Origin: Pseudomonas fluorescens
GTDB taxonomy: Bacteria; Pseudomonadota; Gammaproteobacteria; Pseudomonadales; Pseudomonadaceae
DNA: 64,000 nt
Direction of reading: 5' to 3'
Assembly (NCBI RefSeq): GCF_902498195.1
Contig: NZ_CABVIY010000006.1
Span: 310,001 to 374,000 of the forward strand
In this document: positions 19,903 through 28,104 of the stretch, in pieces
Position numbering within the stretch: position 1 is the stretch's first letter
How the letters are laid out: the number at the start of each line of letters is the position of its first letter
Position numbers and translations under genes: made by a program
The notes under the pieces: generated by a model
What the model was told of the DNA's origin: nothing
Database searches by the model: none
Seen by the model: the letters and a program-made list of their open reading frames with translations, nothing else

Positions 19903-21231
19903 TTACAGGATGCTCAGCGGGTACTCGATGATCAGGCGGGTGTCGTATACGTCAGACGAGTAGCCGCTGTACGCGCCGTTGGAGCGGTAGTTGGCGAAAC
20001 GTGCACGGAAAGACAGGTCTTTGGCCGGGCCTTCCTGGATGACGTACTTGGACTCGAGGTTCCACTCGTTTTCCTTGCCTTCGCCCAGACCGTTGGTTTC
20101 GATGTTGTTACCCGCTACGTAACGGGTCATGAAGCTCAGACCAGGAACGCCGTAGGTGGCCATGTTGATGTCGTAGCGAGCCTGCCACGATTTCTCTTCA
20201 CGACCCACGAAGTCGGAGATCTGGATGGAGTTGGATACGAAGATGGCACTGCCACCGTCTACGCCATAGTAATAGGCGTTGTCACCGCTCGATTGCTGGT
20301 AAGCCACGGTGAACTTGTGAGCACCGAGGCTATAGGCAGCAGCCAGGGACCACAGGTTGTTGTCCACACCCAGGGTGCCGTCGCCGATGGCGTCAACCAG
20401 GTCGCCACGTTTTTCGCCTTTGGTTTTGTAACCATTGAGGTCGAAGTTCAGGGACTGATCGTCAGAGATCGGCAGGGTGTAGTTCAGGTTGATGTAGTAC
20501 TTTTTGAAGTAGTCATCAGCATCGGACGCGGCCAGTGCACCGGTGAAGTTGTCGGTGAAGGCATAGCTGGCGCCGAAGATATTGATGCCGCTGCTCAAGC
20601 CTTTGCCGTGGTTGCCATCTTCATCAGGCAAGCCACCAATGCTGTCACGCGCCATACCGGTTTGTTTGCTCAGCGCGGTGAAGCGACCGGCGCTCAGTTC
20701 CAGGCCTTTGATCTCTTTGGAAGTGATCAGGGTACCGGTAGCAACTTCTGGCAGCAGACGGCTGTCGTCGGTAGCGAACACTGGGCTGGCAACGAACTGC
20801 TGGCCGTATTTCAGGACGGTGTCGGAGAGACGCAGTTTAACTGCACCGCCGATCTTGCCCTGGGATTTCTCCGGGTCACCTTCGCTGTCGTTGGCGAACA
20901 GGCCGTTACCACGCTTGCCCGAACCGCCGTCCAGTTTGGCCGAGCCCATTGCCATGGCGTCGAGACCGAAACCTACTGTGCCTTGAGTGAAGCCCGACTC
21001 ATAAGTGAGCAACTGGCTGATACCGGAATCCTGACGATAGCCGGCGGTGCCGCTGGATGGGTTGCTTGCACCGTTTTTGTAGTCGCGGTTCATGTACTCG
21101 AAACGGGTTTTCAGTTTCAGGCTCTGGTCGCCGAAGAAACCCTTGGACTCTTCCTGGGAAGATGCCACTGCGAACTGCGAGGTACCAGCTGCAACAGCCA
21201 GTGCGATCATGCTCCACTTCATCACGCGCAT
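19903..21231 (-). CDS. oprD: OprD-family outer-membrane porin
   Basis: A 442-aa 18-stranded beta-barrel for uptake of small substrates. The signal peptide MRVMKWSMIALAVAAGTSQF..AVA is followed by a mature start at about residue 24. The barrel ends YPLSIL, as in OprD. Motifs such as TYESGFTQGTVGFG and KSWQARYDINMATYGVPGL are family-typical. Context matches PA0958 (oprD next to HIT, slyX and csp). In P. aeruginosa OprD takes up basic amino acids and carbapenems, but substrate here is unverified. AGGAG precedes the ATG, and the 5' region contains ArgR-like repeats. Confidence 0.9.
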   Translation of the reverse strand: MRVMKWSMIALAVAAGTSQFAVASSQEESKGFFGDQSLKLKTRFEYMNRDYKNGASNPSSGTAGYRQDSGISQLLTYESGFTQGTVGFGLDAMAMGSAKLDGGSGKRGNGLFANDSEGDPEKSQGKIGGAVKLRLSDTVLKYGQQFVASPVFATDDSRLLPEVATGTLITSKEIKGLELSAGRFTALSKQTGMARDSIGGLPDEDGNHGKGLSSGINIFGASYAFTDNFTGALAASDADDYFKKYYINLNYTLPISDDQSLNFDLNGYKTKGEKRGDLVDAIGDGTLGVDNNLWSLAAAYSLGAHKFTVAYQQSSGDNAYYYGVDGGSAIFVSNSIQISDFVGREEKSWQARYDINMATYGVPGLSFMTRYVAGNNIETNGLGEGKENEWNLESKYVIQEGPAKDLSFRARFANYRSNGAYSGYSSDVYDTRLIIEYPLSIL

Positions 21232-21265
21232 CGTGATTTGCTCCTTTGGTTTTTAGAAGAGTACT

Positions 21266-21296
21266 GCCGTCCCACCTGTTTTATTATCTGGGCGGC
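21266..21296 (-). promoter_or_regulatory. Hairpin in oprD leader
   Basis: GCCGTCCCA (21266-21274) pairs with TGGGCGGC (21289-21296) with one bulge. In the mRNA sense the loop reads GATAATAAAACAGG, an A-rich stretch that partly resembles an Hfq/Crc target (AAYAAYAA). It is about 35 nt before the ribosome site. Confidence 0.4.
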
Positions 21297-21384
21297 TCTT
21301 TCTTTTTGTGTCGGCGCAAACTTATATCACGCCGACAATGTTGGCGATACTTGCGCATCTAACCTTTCGGCTTCTTTACGACCC

Positions 21385-21426
21385 TGTCGCAAACGGCTTG
21401 CTAGATGTCGCAAATTTACAGCCCCG
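21385..21426 (+). promoter_or_regulatory. ArgR-like direct repeat upstream of oprD
   Basis: TGTCGC at 21385-21390 and again at 21406-21411, exactly 21 bp apart, which equals the half-site period reported for P. aeruginosa ArgR (TGTCGC-N8-AA-N5). The AA position is not conserved in either half. The repeats lie about 155-195 bp before the oprD ATG; ArgR activates oprD in P. aeruginosa. Confidence 0.5.
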
Positions 21427-22143
21427 ATGCAACCGGACTGACAACTTTAGTGCTGTTTTTCTAGGCTGGTGCATCGGTAAAAAGAGTCCCTGGTGAAACG
21501 TTTGAATCTCCATCGGGCTACCCTGCCACTGTTTTATTTAGTCTTGAGGCTTCCACTTCCAGCGGTGCCTCATAGACGATGTGGGTGTGAATGCAACAAG
21601 CGTGCACAAATCGGGAAATTGTAGAAGTTTTTTTCCGAATTGCTGGCTGGTACCGTAAAAACCTCATAAAACCGGGGGGTTCATCCTGCTTCGGGGTGGG
21701 CTTGACGCCATCCGTTGCATCGTGTTGAACATCCTGTTACCGCCGCGTGACAACCAAAAATGTTACCGGTTCACCCCGTCGGTGAGTAAATGGCGGATGC
21801 TCGAAGCAGTCAGCGTAGACGTACTGTACGGTTTTGGTGCAAAAAATTTCAATTGCTGTACTGAATTCATACAGTTGAGTAGGTCCCGATGTATGGACGA
21901 GTCCTTGTTTTACGGTCACTCCAGCGAATTTGCTGTAGGCGTTGGTTCCGTTCTGGTGCATTTTTGCAGTGAGTGTCACCGCGCAGGGCGCAGTCAGGCC
22001 GATTATTGTTCTTGAGTGGGCATCGACAGTGGTTCGTCGTGATGGCGGTCTCGTTCGCAGGTATGCTGCCGTCCAGTCGCTTGGTGCGCTTTCTCAAGGG
22101 ATGGGCGCTAAGCTGAAAATGATGACCCGCGGGAGTGCGCGCA

Positions 22144-22569
22144 GTGTTCGCTTTAGATCCACAACTTCAACAAGACACCTTGCCGATCGGTGATTTCCCG
22201 CTTTGTCGGTTGCTGTTGTCCAACGATTCGAACTATCCCTGGTTCATCCTGGTACCTCGTCGCGACGGTATCAGCGAGATATTTCAGTTGGATGTCGCCG
22301 AGCAGCAGCAGCTCTGGCAGGAAACGACGGCATTGGCAGAAACGCTCAAGGGTTCGTTCGACGCAGACAAGTTGAATGTTGCGGCCCTGGGTAATGTGGT
22401 CAGTCAGCTGCACATGCATGTGATCGTGCGCAAACGAGACGATGCCGCCTGGCCGGCGCCGGTCTGGGGCAAGCACCCGGCCAAGCCTTACAGCGCCGGG
22501 CAGGTTGCTGCGATACGCGAGCGGCTGCGCCTGGTGTTGACCGAAGAATTTACGTTTCTGGAGGATTGA
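22144..22569 (+). CDS. HIT-domain protein with QLHMH motif
   Basis: A 141-aa histidine-triad superfamily nucleotide hydrolase or transferase. The motif is SQLHMHVIV, where the first His of the usual His-x-His-x-His is Gln; the central nucleophile position is still His. The same QLHxH pattern is common in proteobacterial relatives. I choose the GTG at 22144 (VFALDPQLQQ) because GGGAG lies 8 nt upstream; a GTG at 22135 is an alternative. It is 3 bp from slyX, so the two are co-transcribed. Substrate unknown. Confidence 0.88.
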   Translation: MFALDPQLQQDTLPIGDFPLCRLLLSNDSNYPWFILVPRRDGISEIFQLDVAEQQQLWQETTALAETLKGSFDADKLNVAALGNVVSQLHMHVIVRKRDDAAWPAPVWGKHPAKPYSAGQVAAIRERLRLVLTEEFTFLED

Positions 22570-22572
22570 AAC

Positions 22573-22779
22573 ATGAGCCTGGAAGATCGCGTTACCGATC
22601 TCGAGAGCCAATTGGCGTTTCAGGATGACACCATCCAGGCATTGAATGATGTGCTGGCGGCGCAGCAGCGGGCCGTTGAACGCCTACAGTTGCAAATGGC
22701 GGCGCTGCTCAAGCGCCAGGAGGAAATGGCCGGCCAGTTCGAGACGTTCGAGGAAGAGGCGCCGCCGCCCCATTACTGA
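22573..22779 (+). CDS. slyX: SlyX family protein
   Basis: A 68-aa coiled-coil protein: MSLEDRVTDLESQLAFQDDT, heptad-rich to about residue 55, then an acidic tail ending PPPHY, which is the SlyX C-terminal signature. GGAGG is 8 nt before the ATG. Its function is unknown in any organism. A strong terminator follows. Confidence 0.93.
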   Translation: MSLEDRVTDLESQLAFQDDTIQALNDVLAAQQRAVERLQLQMAALLKRQEEMAGQFETFEEEAPPPHY

Positions 22780-22788
22780 ATGCAGGCA

Positions 22789-22828
22789 CAAAAAAACCGC
22801 GGACAGCCAGGCTGTCCGCGGTTTTTTT
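22789..22828. terminator. Bidirectional terminator, slyX / cold-shock gene
   Basis: A run of A, then ACCGCGGACAGCC paired with GGCTGTCCGCGGT, then seven T (to 22828). It serves both convergent genes. Confidence 0.93.
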
Positions 22829-22836
22829 GCTTCGAA

Positions 22837-23439
22837 TCAGCGTCGCGGCAGGGCGGCGATCACATCTTCGGCCTGCAGGCCTTTGTCACGATTCATGACC
22901 GAGAACTCGACACGCTGACCTTCGACCAGGACGCGGTGACCTTCGCCGCGAATGGCCCGGAAGTGCACGAAAATATCGTCGCCGGAGTCGCGGGAGATAA
23001 AGCCGAAGCCCTTTGAAGTGTTGAACCACTTGACGGTGCCGGTATCGCGGTTGCTCATGTCGTAGCTGGGCGTGGCGGCAGCGGGTGACGATTTGTAGAA
23101 ACAGATGGCCAGGTGCAGAACAACGGCGATCAGGGCTGCAACCAGGCTGAACAGTACGGCGGGTTGGCCGGCAATGACGGGCATCGGCGCGAACAGCGTC
23201 AGGATTTGCAGCACGACAGCCAGAACCAGCAGCGCGCTGACCAGGTTTTGCAGTTGGTGACGCGTCCCCTTGTTCCAGTTGGGGATCACTGGAGCGAGGG
23301 TGAGGTTAAGCAGGCCGAACAGGGCCAGGTACAGTGCATCCGGTTGTTGCAGGTAAGGTACGGCTTCGGTTCGCAGGCTAGGGATGAAGGACAGCAGCAA
23401 GGCTGCTGCGCCCATTAGCAGGTGGACGATTTTCAACAT
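22837..23439 (-). CDS. Membrane protein with C-terminal cold-shock domain
   Basis: A 200-aa protein. Residues 1-115 hold about four membrane segments (4-20, 37-53, 64-84, 93-113), and residues 130-195 form a full cold-shock domain with RNP1 KGFGFI and RNP2 DIFVHF. The CSD would face the cytoplasm if the N-terminus does too. It corresponds by position to PA0961. The start at 23439 (MLKIVHLLMG) is chosen because the upstream extension is not hydrophobic and lacks a better ribosome site; GTGAG lies about 9 nt upstream. A membrane-tethered nucleic-acid-binding domain is unusual; function unknown. Confidence 0.88.
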   Translation of the reverse strand: MLKIVHLLMGAAALLLSFIPSLRTEAVPYLQQPDALYLALFGLLNLTLAPVIPNWNKGTRHQLQNLVSALLVLAVVLQILTLFAPMPVIAGQPAVLFSLVAALIAVVLHLAICFYKSSPAAATPSYDMSNRDTGTVKWFNTSKGFGFISRDSGDDIFVHFRAIRGEGHRVLVEGQRVEFSVMNRDKGLQAEDVIAALPRR

Positions 23440-23749
23440 TTTGATTAACTCACGTTTAGACGGATCACAAGGAAGAGCTGACGGGGCACGGTTCGCTTCA
23501 GAACAATAAGAGGCGTTGAGCACGTATCCTTTATCAGCCTATGCGCAGTGCCCGGAAAATAAGGGCGTCAGCGACACACCGCCTATTTAACAGCAAAGCT
23601 TGTGGCTACTCAAATCAAGGAGTCCAGCGGTGCACTGGGGGGCGATTTGTCGCAGCCCGGCGTGATAGTCGGGGCTGCAGCCGGACGATGCGCTTGCTAG
23701 AGTGGTCCTGCACCTGTCGGATGAAGTTAATCACCTTTGGGAGAAAAAC

Positions 23750-24220
23750 ATGGCAATCGATATCGGTATCAGTGAAGAAGATCGCAAATCCATCGTCGAT
23801 GGGCTTTCGCGGTTGCTGTCGGACACTTACGTACTTTATTTGAAGACCCATAACTTCCATTGGAACGTCACCGGGCCCATGTTTCGCACGCTGCACTTGA
23901 TGTTCGAGGAGCAATACAACGAGTTGGCCCTTGCGGTGGATTCGATCGCGGAGCGAATTCGCGCCCTCGGATTCCCTGCGCCCGGTGCCTATGCCGTTTA
24001 TGCACGGCTGTCCTCCATTAAAGAAGAGGAGGGCGTGCCTGCCGCCGAAGACATGATCAGGCAATTGGTCGAGGGGCAGGAGGCGGTAACGCGTACGGCT
24101 CGCGGCATTTTTCCTTTGCTCGATAAAGTCAGTGACGAGCCAACGGCTGATCTGTTGACGCAACGCATGCAGGTTCATGAAAAAACCGCATGGATGCTCC
24201 GCGCCTTGCTGGATCAGTAA
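23750..24220 (+). CDS. dps: Dps-family DNA-protection/ferritin-like protein
   Basis: A 156-aa ferritin-fold protein that stores iron and protects DNA. The ferroxidase-type residues lie in KTHNFHWNVTGPMF and FEEQYNELALAVDSIAERIR, with His, Asp and Glu as in Dps. GGGAG precedes the ATG at 23750. An in-frame start 48 bp upstream has no ribosome site. It is monocistronic and matches PA0962 by position. Confidence 0.93.
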   Translation: MAIDIGISEEDRKSIVDGLSRLLSDTYVLYLKTHNFHWNVTGPMFRTLHLMFEEQYNELALAVDSIAERIRALGFPAPGAYAVYARLSSIKEEEGVPAAEDMIRQLVEGQEAVTRTARGIFPLLDKVSDEPTADLLTQRMQVHEKTAWMLRALLDQ

Positions 24221-24482
24221 CGTCCTGAAGCGCGAATGTCGCCCTGTGGGTGCTGTTCGCGCGTTGCCTTTGCCTGTCGAAAAATACCCGCCTGTTGAGT
24301 GAAACTTCGCCAGTCTAAATAGGATAAACGCGGGAGTAGGACGCTCTCCATGATCTGCCTTCAGTTGTTGGCTTCTCCTACATGGCTGGTCAAAAAGTCA
24401 TCTGGCTATAACTTTGCCCCCGCGGTTCTATGAGTGAACAGGCTCTTATGGAAACCAGGGATGGCAAAGGAGTGTCAACGGC

Positions 24483-24836
24483 ATGTTTTATGACGACAGG
24501 AGAAGTGAAAGGAGGGGCGGTCCATTCAGGGACATCAGGGTGGATCCGTTCATCAGTGAGTTCGATATGGGGCTGGCTCAGCCTTTGTCCCGTTCGGTGC
24601 GATTGAATGGCTTCGCGACCTGTCTGCGGCTTGAGCAGGTTTACTGGGATATTTTGGGCGAAATGGCCAAGGTTAATTGCTGTTCGGTCAGTGCGTTGCT
24701 GTCCCATCTGGATCGTGAAGTTCATTTGCGCCATGGCGGGGTAAAGAACTTCAGCGGGCTGGTGCGGGTGGTCTGCGTTGTGCACAGCCTTAATAAGGAA
24801 GGGGGTTGCGCGGCCATGGTCCAGGCCCGGCAGTGA
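24483..24836 (+). CDS. Ribbon-helix-helix domain protein
   Basis: A 117-aa protein. Residues 36-100 (SRSVRLNGFATCLRLEQVYW then VSALLSHLDRE) match the RHH_4 type (pfam13467), with a predicted beta strand followed by two helices. The N-terminal 35 residues are charged and unstructured. AAAGGAG lies 11 nt before the ATG. Probably a DNA-binding regulator; its targets are unknown. It lies between dps and fmdB-aspS. Confidence 0.78.
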   Translation: MFYDDRRSERRGGPFRDIRVDPFISEFDMGLAQPLSRSVRLNGFATCLRLEQVYWDILGEMAKVNCCSVSALLSHLDREVHLRHGGVKNFSGLVRVVCVVHSLNKEGGCAAMVQARQ

Positions 24837-24854
24837 AAGAGCAGCATGTCGATC

Positions 24855-24898
24855 TGTGCAGTCTTACGGCTGCACAGGCCGCATTTAATGGATATAAT
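24855..24898 (+). promoter_or_regulatory. Promoter region of fmdB-aspS with a palindrome
   Basis: TATAAT at 24893-24898 is a good -10. An inverted repeat TGTGCAG / CTGCACA (24855-24861 and 24870-24876) with an 8-nt spacer lies where the -35 would be and could be an operator. No clear -35 was found. Confidence 0.5.
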
Positions 24899-24958
24899 CC
24901 CGCTCTTTGCCGCAAAACCCAGCGTGCGCGGTAGCAATCTGATCGCCGAGACAACTCC

Positions 24959-25180
24959 ATGCCGATGTACGATTATCAATGTGCTTCCTGTGGTCATCAG
25001 TTGGAAGCCATCCAAAAGATCAGCGCAGCGCCGCTGGTCGACTGCCCTGCTTGCCAGGCGCCCGAACTCAAGAAAATGCTGTCCATGCCGGGCTTTCGCC
25101 TCAGTGGCACTGGCTGGTACGAGACTGATTTCAAGACCGGTTCCAAGAAGAACCTGGCCGGCGGCGACAAAGCTGACTAG
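24959..25180 (+). CDS. FmdB-family zinc-ribbon protein
   Basis: A 73-aa protein with one zinc ribbon, CASCGH at the start and CPACQA about 20 residues later, then a KKMLSMPGFRLSGTGWYETDF segment that defines the FmdB family. It is 120 bp before aspS and likely shares a transcript. Function unknown. Confidence 0.9.
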   Translation: MPMYDYQCASCGHQLEAIQKISAAPLVDCPACQAPELKKMLSMPGFRLSGTGWYETDFKTGSKKNLAGGDKAD

Positions 25181-25300
25181 GGTCAGGTGCTCTGAACCGG
25201 GTGCTCCGAACTGAATCACACACGCGAGCGCTTGCCCATCGGTCACCCGATAGTGCAGGTCTCCAACCGAATGATGAATTACAGAAGTGAATCCACGACC

Positions 25301-27076
25301 ATGATGCGCAGCCATTATTGCGGCCAACTGAACGAAAGCCTGGAAGGCCAGGAAATTACCCTTTGCGGATGGGTTCACCGTCGCCGTGACCACGGTGGGG
25401 TGATTTTCCTCGATATCCGTGATCGTGACGGTCTGGCCCAGGTGGTGTTCGACCCGGATCGCGCTGAAACCTTCGCCGTCGCCGACCGCGTGCGCAGCGA
25501 ATACGTGGTCAAGGTCACCGGCAAGGTGCGCCTGCGTCCAGCCGGTGCGACCAACGCCAACATGGCGTCGGGCATGATCGAAGTGCTGGGCTACGAACTG
25601 GAAGTGCTGAACGAATCGGAAACCCCGCCGTTCCCGCTGAACGATTACTCCGACGTCGGCGAAGAAACCCGCCTGCGCTATCGTTTCCTGGACCTGCGTC
25701 GTCCGGAAATGGCCGAGAAGCTGCGCCTGCGTTCGCGCATGACCACCAGCATCCGTCGTTACCTGGACGAGAATGGCTTCCTCGACGTCGAGACGCCGAT
25801 CCTGACCCGTGCCACCCCCGAAGGTGCTCGCGACTACCTGGTGCCAAGCCGGACCCACGCCGGTTCGTTCTTCGCCTTGCCGCAATCGCCTCAGCTGTTC
25901 AAGCAGCTGCTGATGGTGGCCGGCTTCGATCGCTACTACCAGATTGCCAAGTGCTTCCGCGACGAAGACCTGCGTGCCGACCGCCAGCCGGAATTCACCC
26001 AGATCGACATCGAAACCAGCTTCCTCAACGAGGAAGACATTATCGGCCTGACCGAAGGCATGATCCGCAACCTGTTCAAGGAAGTGCTGGGTCTGGAGTT
26101 CGGTGAGTTCCCGCACATGACCTACGAAGAGGCCATGCGCCGCTACGGTTCCGACAAGCCAGACCTGCGTAACCCGCTGGAACTGGTGGACGTTGCCGAT
26201 CAGCTCAAGGACGTGGAATTCAAGGTATTCAGTGGCCCGGCCAACGACCCGAAAAGCCGCGTTGCCGCACTGCGCGTTCCGGGCGGGGCGAGCATGCCGC
26301 GCAGCAAGATCGACGACTACACCAAGTTCGTCGGCATCTACGGTGCCAAGGGCCTGGCGTACATCAAGGTCAACGAGCGCGCCAAAGGTGTCGAAGGCCT
26401 GCAGTCGCCAATCGTCAAGAACATCCCTGAAGCGGCCCTGAACGTGATCCTCGATCGCGTTGGCGCAGTCGATGGCGACATCGTGTTCTTCGGCGCCGAC
26501 AAGGCGAAGATCGTCAGCGAAGCCCTGGGCGCTCTGCGGATCAAGGTTGGTCACGATCTGAACCTGCTGACCTGCGAGTGGGCACCGATGTGGGTTGTCG
26601 ACTTCCCGATGTTCGAAGAGAACGACGACGGCAGCTTCACCGCCTTGCACCACCCGTTCACCGCGCCGAAGTGCACCCCGGCCGAGCTGGAAGCCAACCC
26701 GGCAGCTGCGTTGTCCCGTGCCTACGACATGGTGCTGAACGGCACCGAGCTGGGTGGTGGTTCGATCCGTATCCACCGTAAAGAGATGCAGCAGTCGGTG
26801 TTCCGCCTGCTGGGTATCAACGAAGCGGAACAGGAAGAGAAATTTGGCTTCCTGCTCGATGCGCTGAAATACGGCGCGCCACCACACGGCGGCCTGGCTT
26901 TCGGCCTGGACCGTCTGGTGATGCTGATGACCGGCGCCCAATCGATCCGTGAAGTGATCGCCTTCCCGAAAACCCAGAGCGCGGCAGATGTCATGACTCA
27001 GGCGCCGGGCCAGGTGGATGCCAAGGCATTGCGCGAACTGCACATTCGTCTGCGTGAAACGCCTAAGGCCGAGTAA
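25301..27076 (+). CDS. aspS: Aspartyl-tRNA synthetase (probably non-discriminating)
   Basis: Charges tRNA-Asp, and in pseudomonads also tRNA-Asn for later amidation by GatCAB. It is 591 aa. The class II motif 2 is RCFRDEDLRADRQPEFTQID-like, seen here as CFRDEDLRADRQPEF, and motif 3 is GLAFGLDRLVML. The anticodon-binding domain has RRRDHGGVIF, with His31 where enzymes that charge only tRNA-Asp have Leu; this supports relaxed specificity. I chose MMRSHY at 25301; a frame 69 bp upstream has no family match. Confidence 0.97.
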   Translation: MMRSHYCGQLNESLEGQEITLCGWVHRRRDHGGVIFLDIRDRDGLAQVVFDPDRAETFAVADRVRSEYVVKVTGKVRLRPAGATNANMASGMIEVLGYELEVLNESETPPFPLNDYSDVGEETRLRYRFLDLRRPEMAEKLRLRSRMTTSIRRYLDENGFLDVETPILTRATPEGARDYLVPSRTHAGSFFALPQSPQLFKQLLMVAGFDRYYQIAKCFRDEDLRADRQPEFTQIDIETSFLNEEDIIGLTEGMIRNLFKEVLGLEFGEFPHMTYEEAMRRYGSDKPDLRNPLELVDVADQLKDVEFKVFSGPANDPKSRVAALRVPGGASMPRSKIDDYTKFVGIYGAKGLAYIKVNERAKGVEGLQSPIVKNIPEAALNVILDRVGAVDGDIVFFGADKAKIVSEALGALRIKVGHDLNLLTCEWAPMWVVDFPMFEENDDGSFTALHHPFTAPKCTPAELEANPAAALSRAYDMVLNGTELGGGSIRIHRKEMQQSVFRLLGINEAEQEEKFGFLLDALKYGAPPHGGLAFGLDRLVMLMTGAQSIREVIAFPKTQSAADVMTQAPGQVDAKALRELHIRLRETPKAE

Positions 27077-27089
27077 GGCTGACCTGAAG

Positions 27090-27119
27090 GGCGCATCTTC
27101 GGATGCGCCTTTTCTTTTT
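27090..27119 (+). terminator. Terminator of aspS with UUCG loop
   Basis: GGCGCATC (27090-27097) TTCG GATGCGCC (27102-27109), followed by TTTTCTTTTT. Confidence 0.93.
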
Positions 27120-27200
27120 GGATAGGGTCGATATTTTTGTTGGCTGGCCGGCGCTACCCAGCGCGGCGGGCGATGTTTCAAAGAGAATTCGGAGCGAGTT

Positions 27201-27947
27201 ATGGCAGGTCATTCCAAGTGGGCGAACATCAAGCACCGCAAAGAACGTCAGGATGCCAAGAAAGGCAAGATCTTCACCAAGTGGATTCGTGAGCTGACCG
27301 TCGCCGCCCGTCAGGGTGGTGGTGATCCTGGCTCCAACCCGCGTTTGCGCCTGGCGCTGGACAAGGCCCTGGGTGCGAACATGAGTCGCGACATCATTGA
27401 TCGCGCGGTAGCCCGTGGCGCCGGTGCTGCCGATACCGACGACATGGTCGAACTGACCTACGAAGGTTACGGTCCCGGCGGCGTGGCAGTGATGGTCGAG
27501 TGCATGACCGACAACCGCAATCGCACTGCAGCAGCGGTTCGCCATGCCTTCAGCAAATGCGGCGGCAACCTGGGTACCGACGGTTCGGTTGCCTATCTGT
27601 TCGAGCGCAAGGGGCAAATTTCCTTCGCGGCCGGCGTTGATGAGGATGCGTTGATGGAAGCGGCCATGGAGGCCGATGCCGATGACGTGGTCACCAACGA
27701 AGACGGGTCCATCGATGTGTTCACCTCGTTCGCCGGGTTCTACTCCGTGCGTAACGCGCTGGAAGCGGCGGGTTTCAAAGGCGATGACGCGGAAATCGTC
27801 ATGCTGCCAACGACCAGCGCCGAGCTGGATCTGGAAGGCGCGGAGAAAGTCCTCAAGCTGATCGACATGCTTGAAGACCTGGATGACGTGCAGAACGTCT
27901 ACTCCAACGCGGAGATTCCGGAATCGGTGGCCGCGCAACTCGGTTGA
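27201..27947 (+). CDS. yebC: YebC/PmpR-family transcriptional regulator
   Basis: A 248-aa protein of the TACO1/YebC family: MAGHSKWANIKHRKERQDAK, the RNRTAAAVRHAFSKCGGNLG domain-2 signature, and EDLDDVQNVYSNAEIPE near the end. P. aeruginosa PmpR (PA0964) sits in the same place and represses quinolone signalling; other members aid ribosomes on proline-rich stretches. Its own transcript, after the aspS terminator. Confidence 0.95.
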   Translation: MAGHSKWANIKHRKERQDAKKGKIFTKWIRELTVAARQGGGDPGSNPRLRLALDKALGANMSRDIIDRAVARGAGAADTDDMVELTYEGYGPGGVAVMVECMTDNRNRTAAAVRHAFSKCGGNLGTDGSVAYLFERKGQISFAAGVDEDALMEAAMEADADDVVTNEDGSIDVFTSFAGFYSVRNALEAAGFKGDDAEIVMLPTTSAELDLEGAEKVLKLIDMLEDLDDVQNVYSNAEIPESVAAQLG

Positions 27948-27964
27948 GTGCGGCCAAGACTCAT

Positions 27965-28054
27965 TGTGGGAGCGGGCTTGCTCGCGAACGCGGGTTTTCA
28001 GGCAACATGGTTGCTGAATGTGAAACCGTATTCGCGAGCAAGCCCGCTCCCACA
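27965..28054. repeat. REP doublet between yebC and ruvC
   Basis: Arms 27965-27988 and 28031-28054 are perfect 24-bp complements of the GTGGGAGCGGGCTTGCTCGCGAA type. It separates two co-directional genes. Confidence 0.93.
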
Positions 28055-28104
28055 TTTGTTATTCGCTGTGTTCAAAAAGTGCTTTTACTTAACCCGCGAG
28101 CGTT

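Larger units (their letters stand above)
21232..22143. other. Long non-coding region upstream of oprD
   Basis: Over 900 bp with no supported gene. Frames of up to 97 codons exist, but their composition is lower in GC and they have no ribosome sites or domains. The oprD-proximal part carries a leader hairpin, an inverted repeat TGTCGGCG/CGCCGACA (21309-21316 and 21330-21337) and the ArgR-like repeats. The rest (21430-22140) is AT-richer than its surroundings and may hold a small RNA or another promoter, but nothing specific is visible. Confidence 0.6.

Noticed and set aside
21722..22015. A 97-codon frame upstream of the HIT gene
   Set aside because: Unusual composition, no ribosome site, many Cys and Ser; no support as a gene.
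24722..27181. An 819-codon minus-strand frame across aspS
   Set aside because: Antisense shadow of aspS and fmdB.
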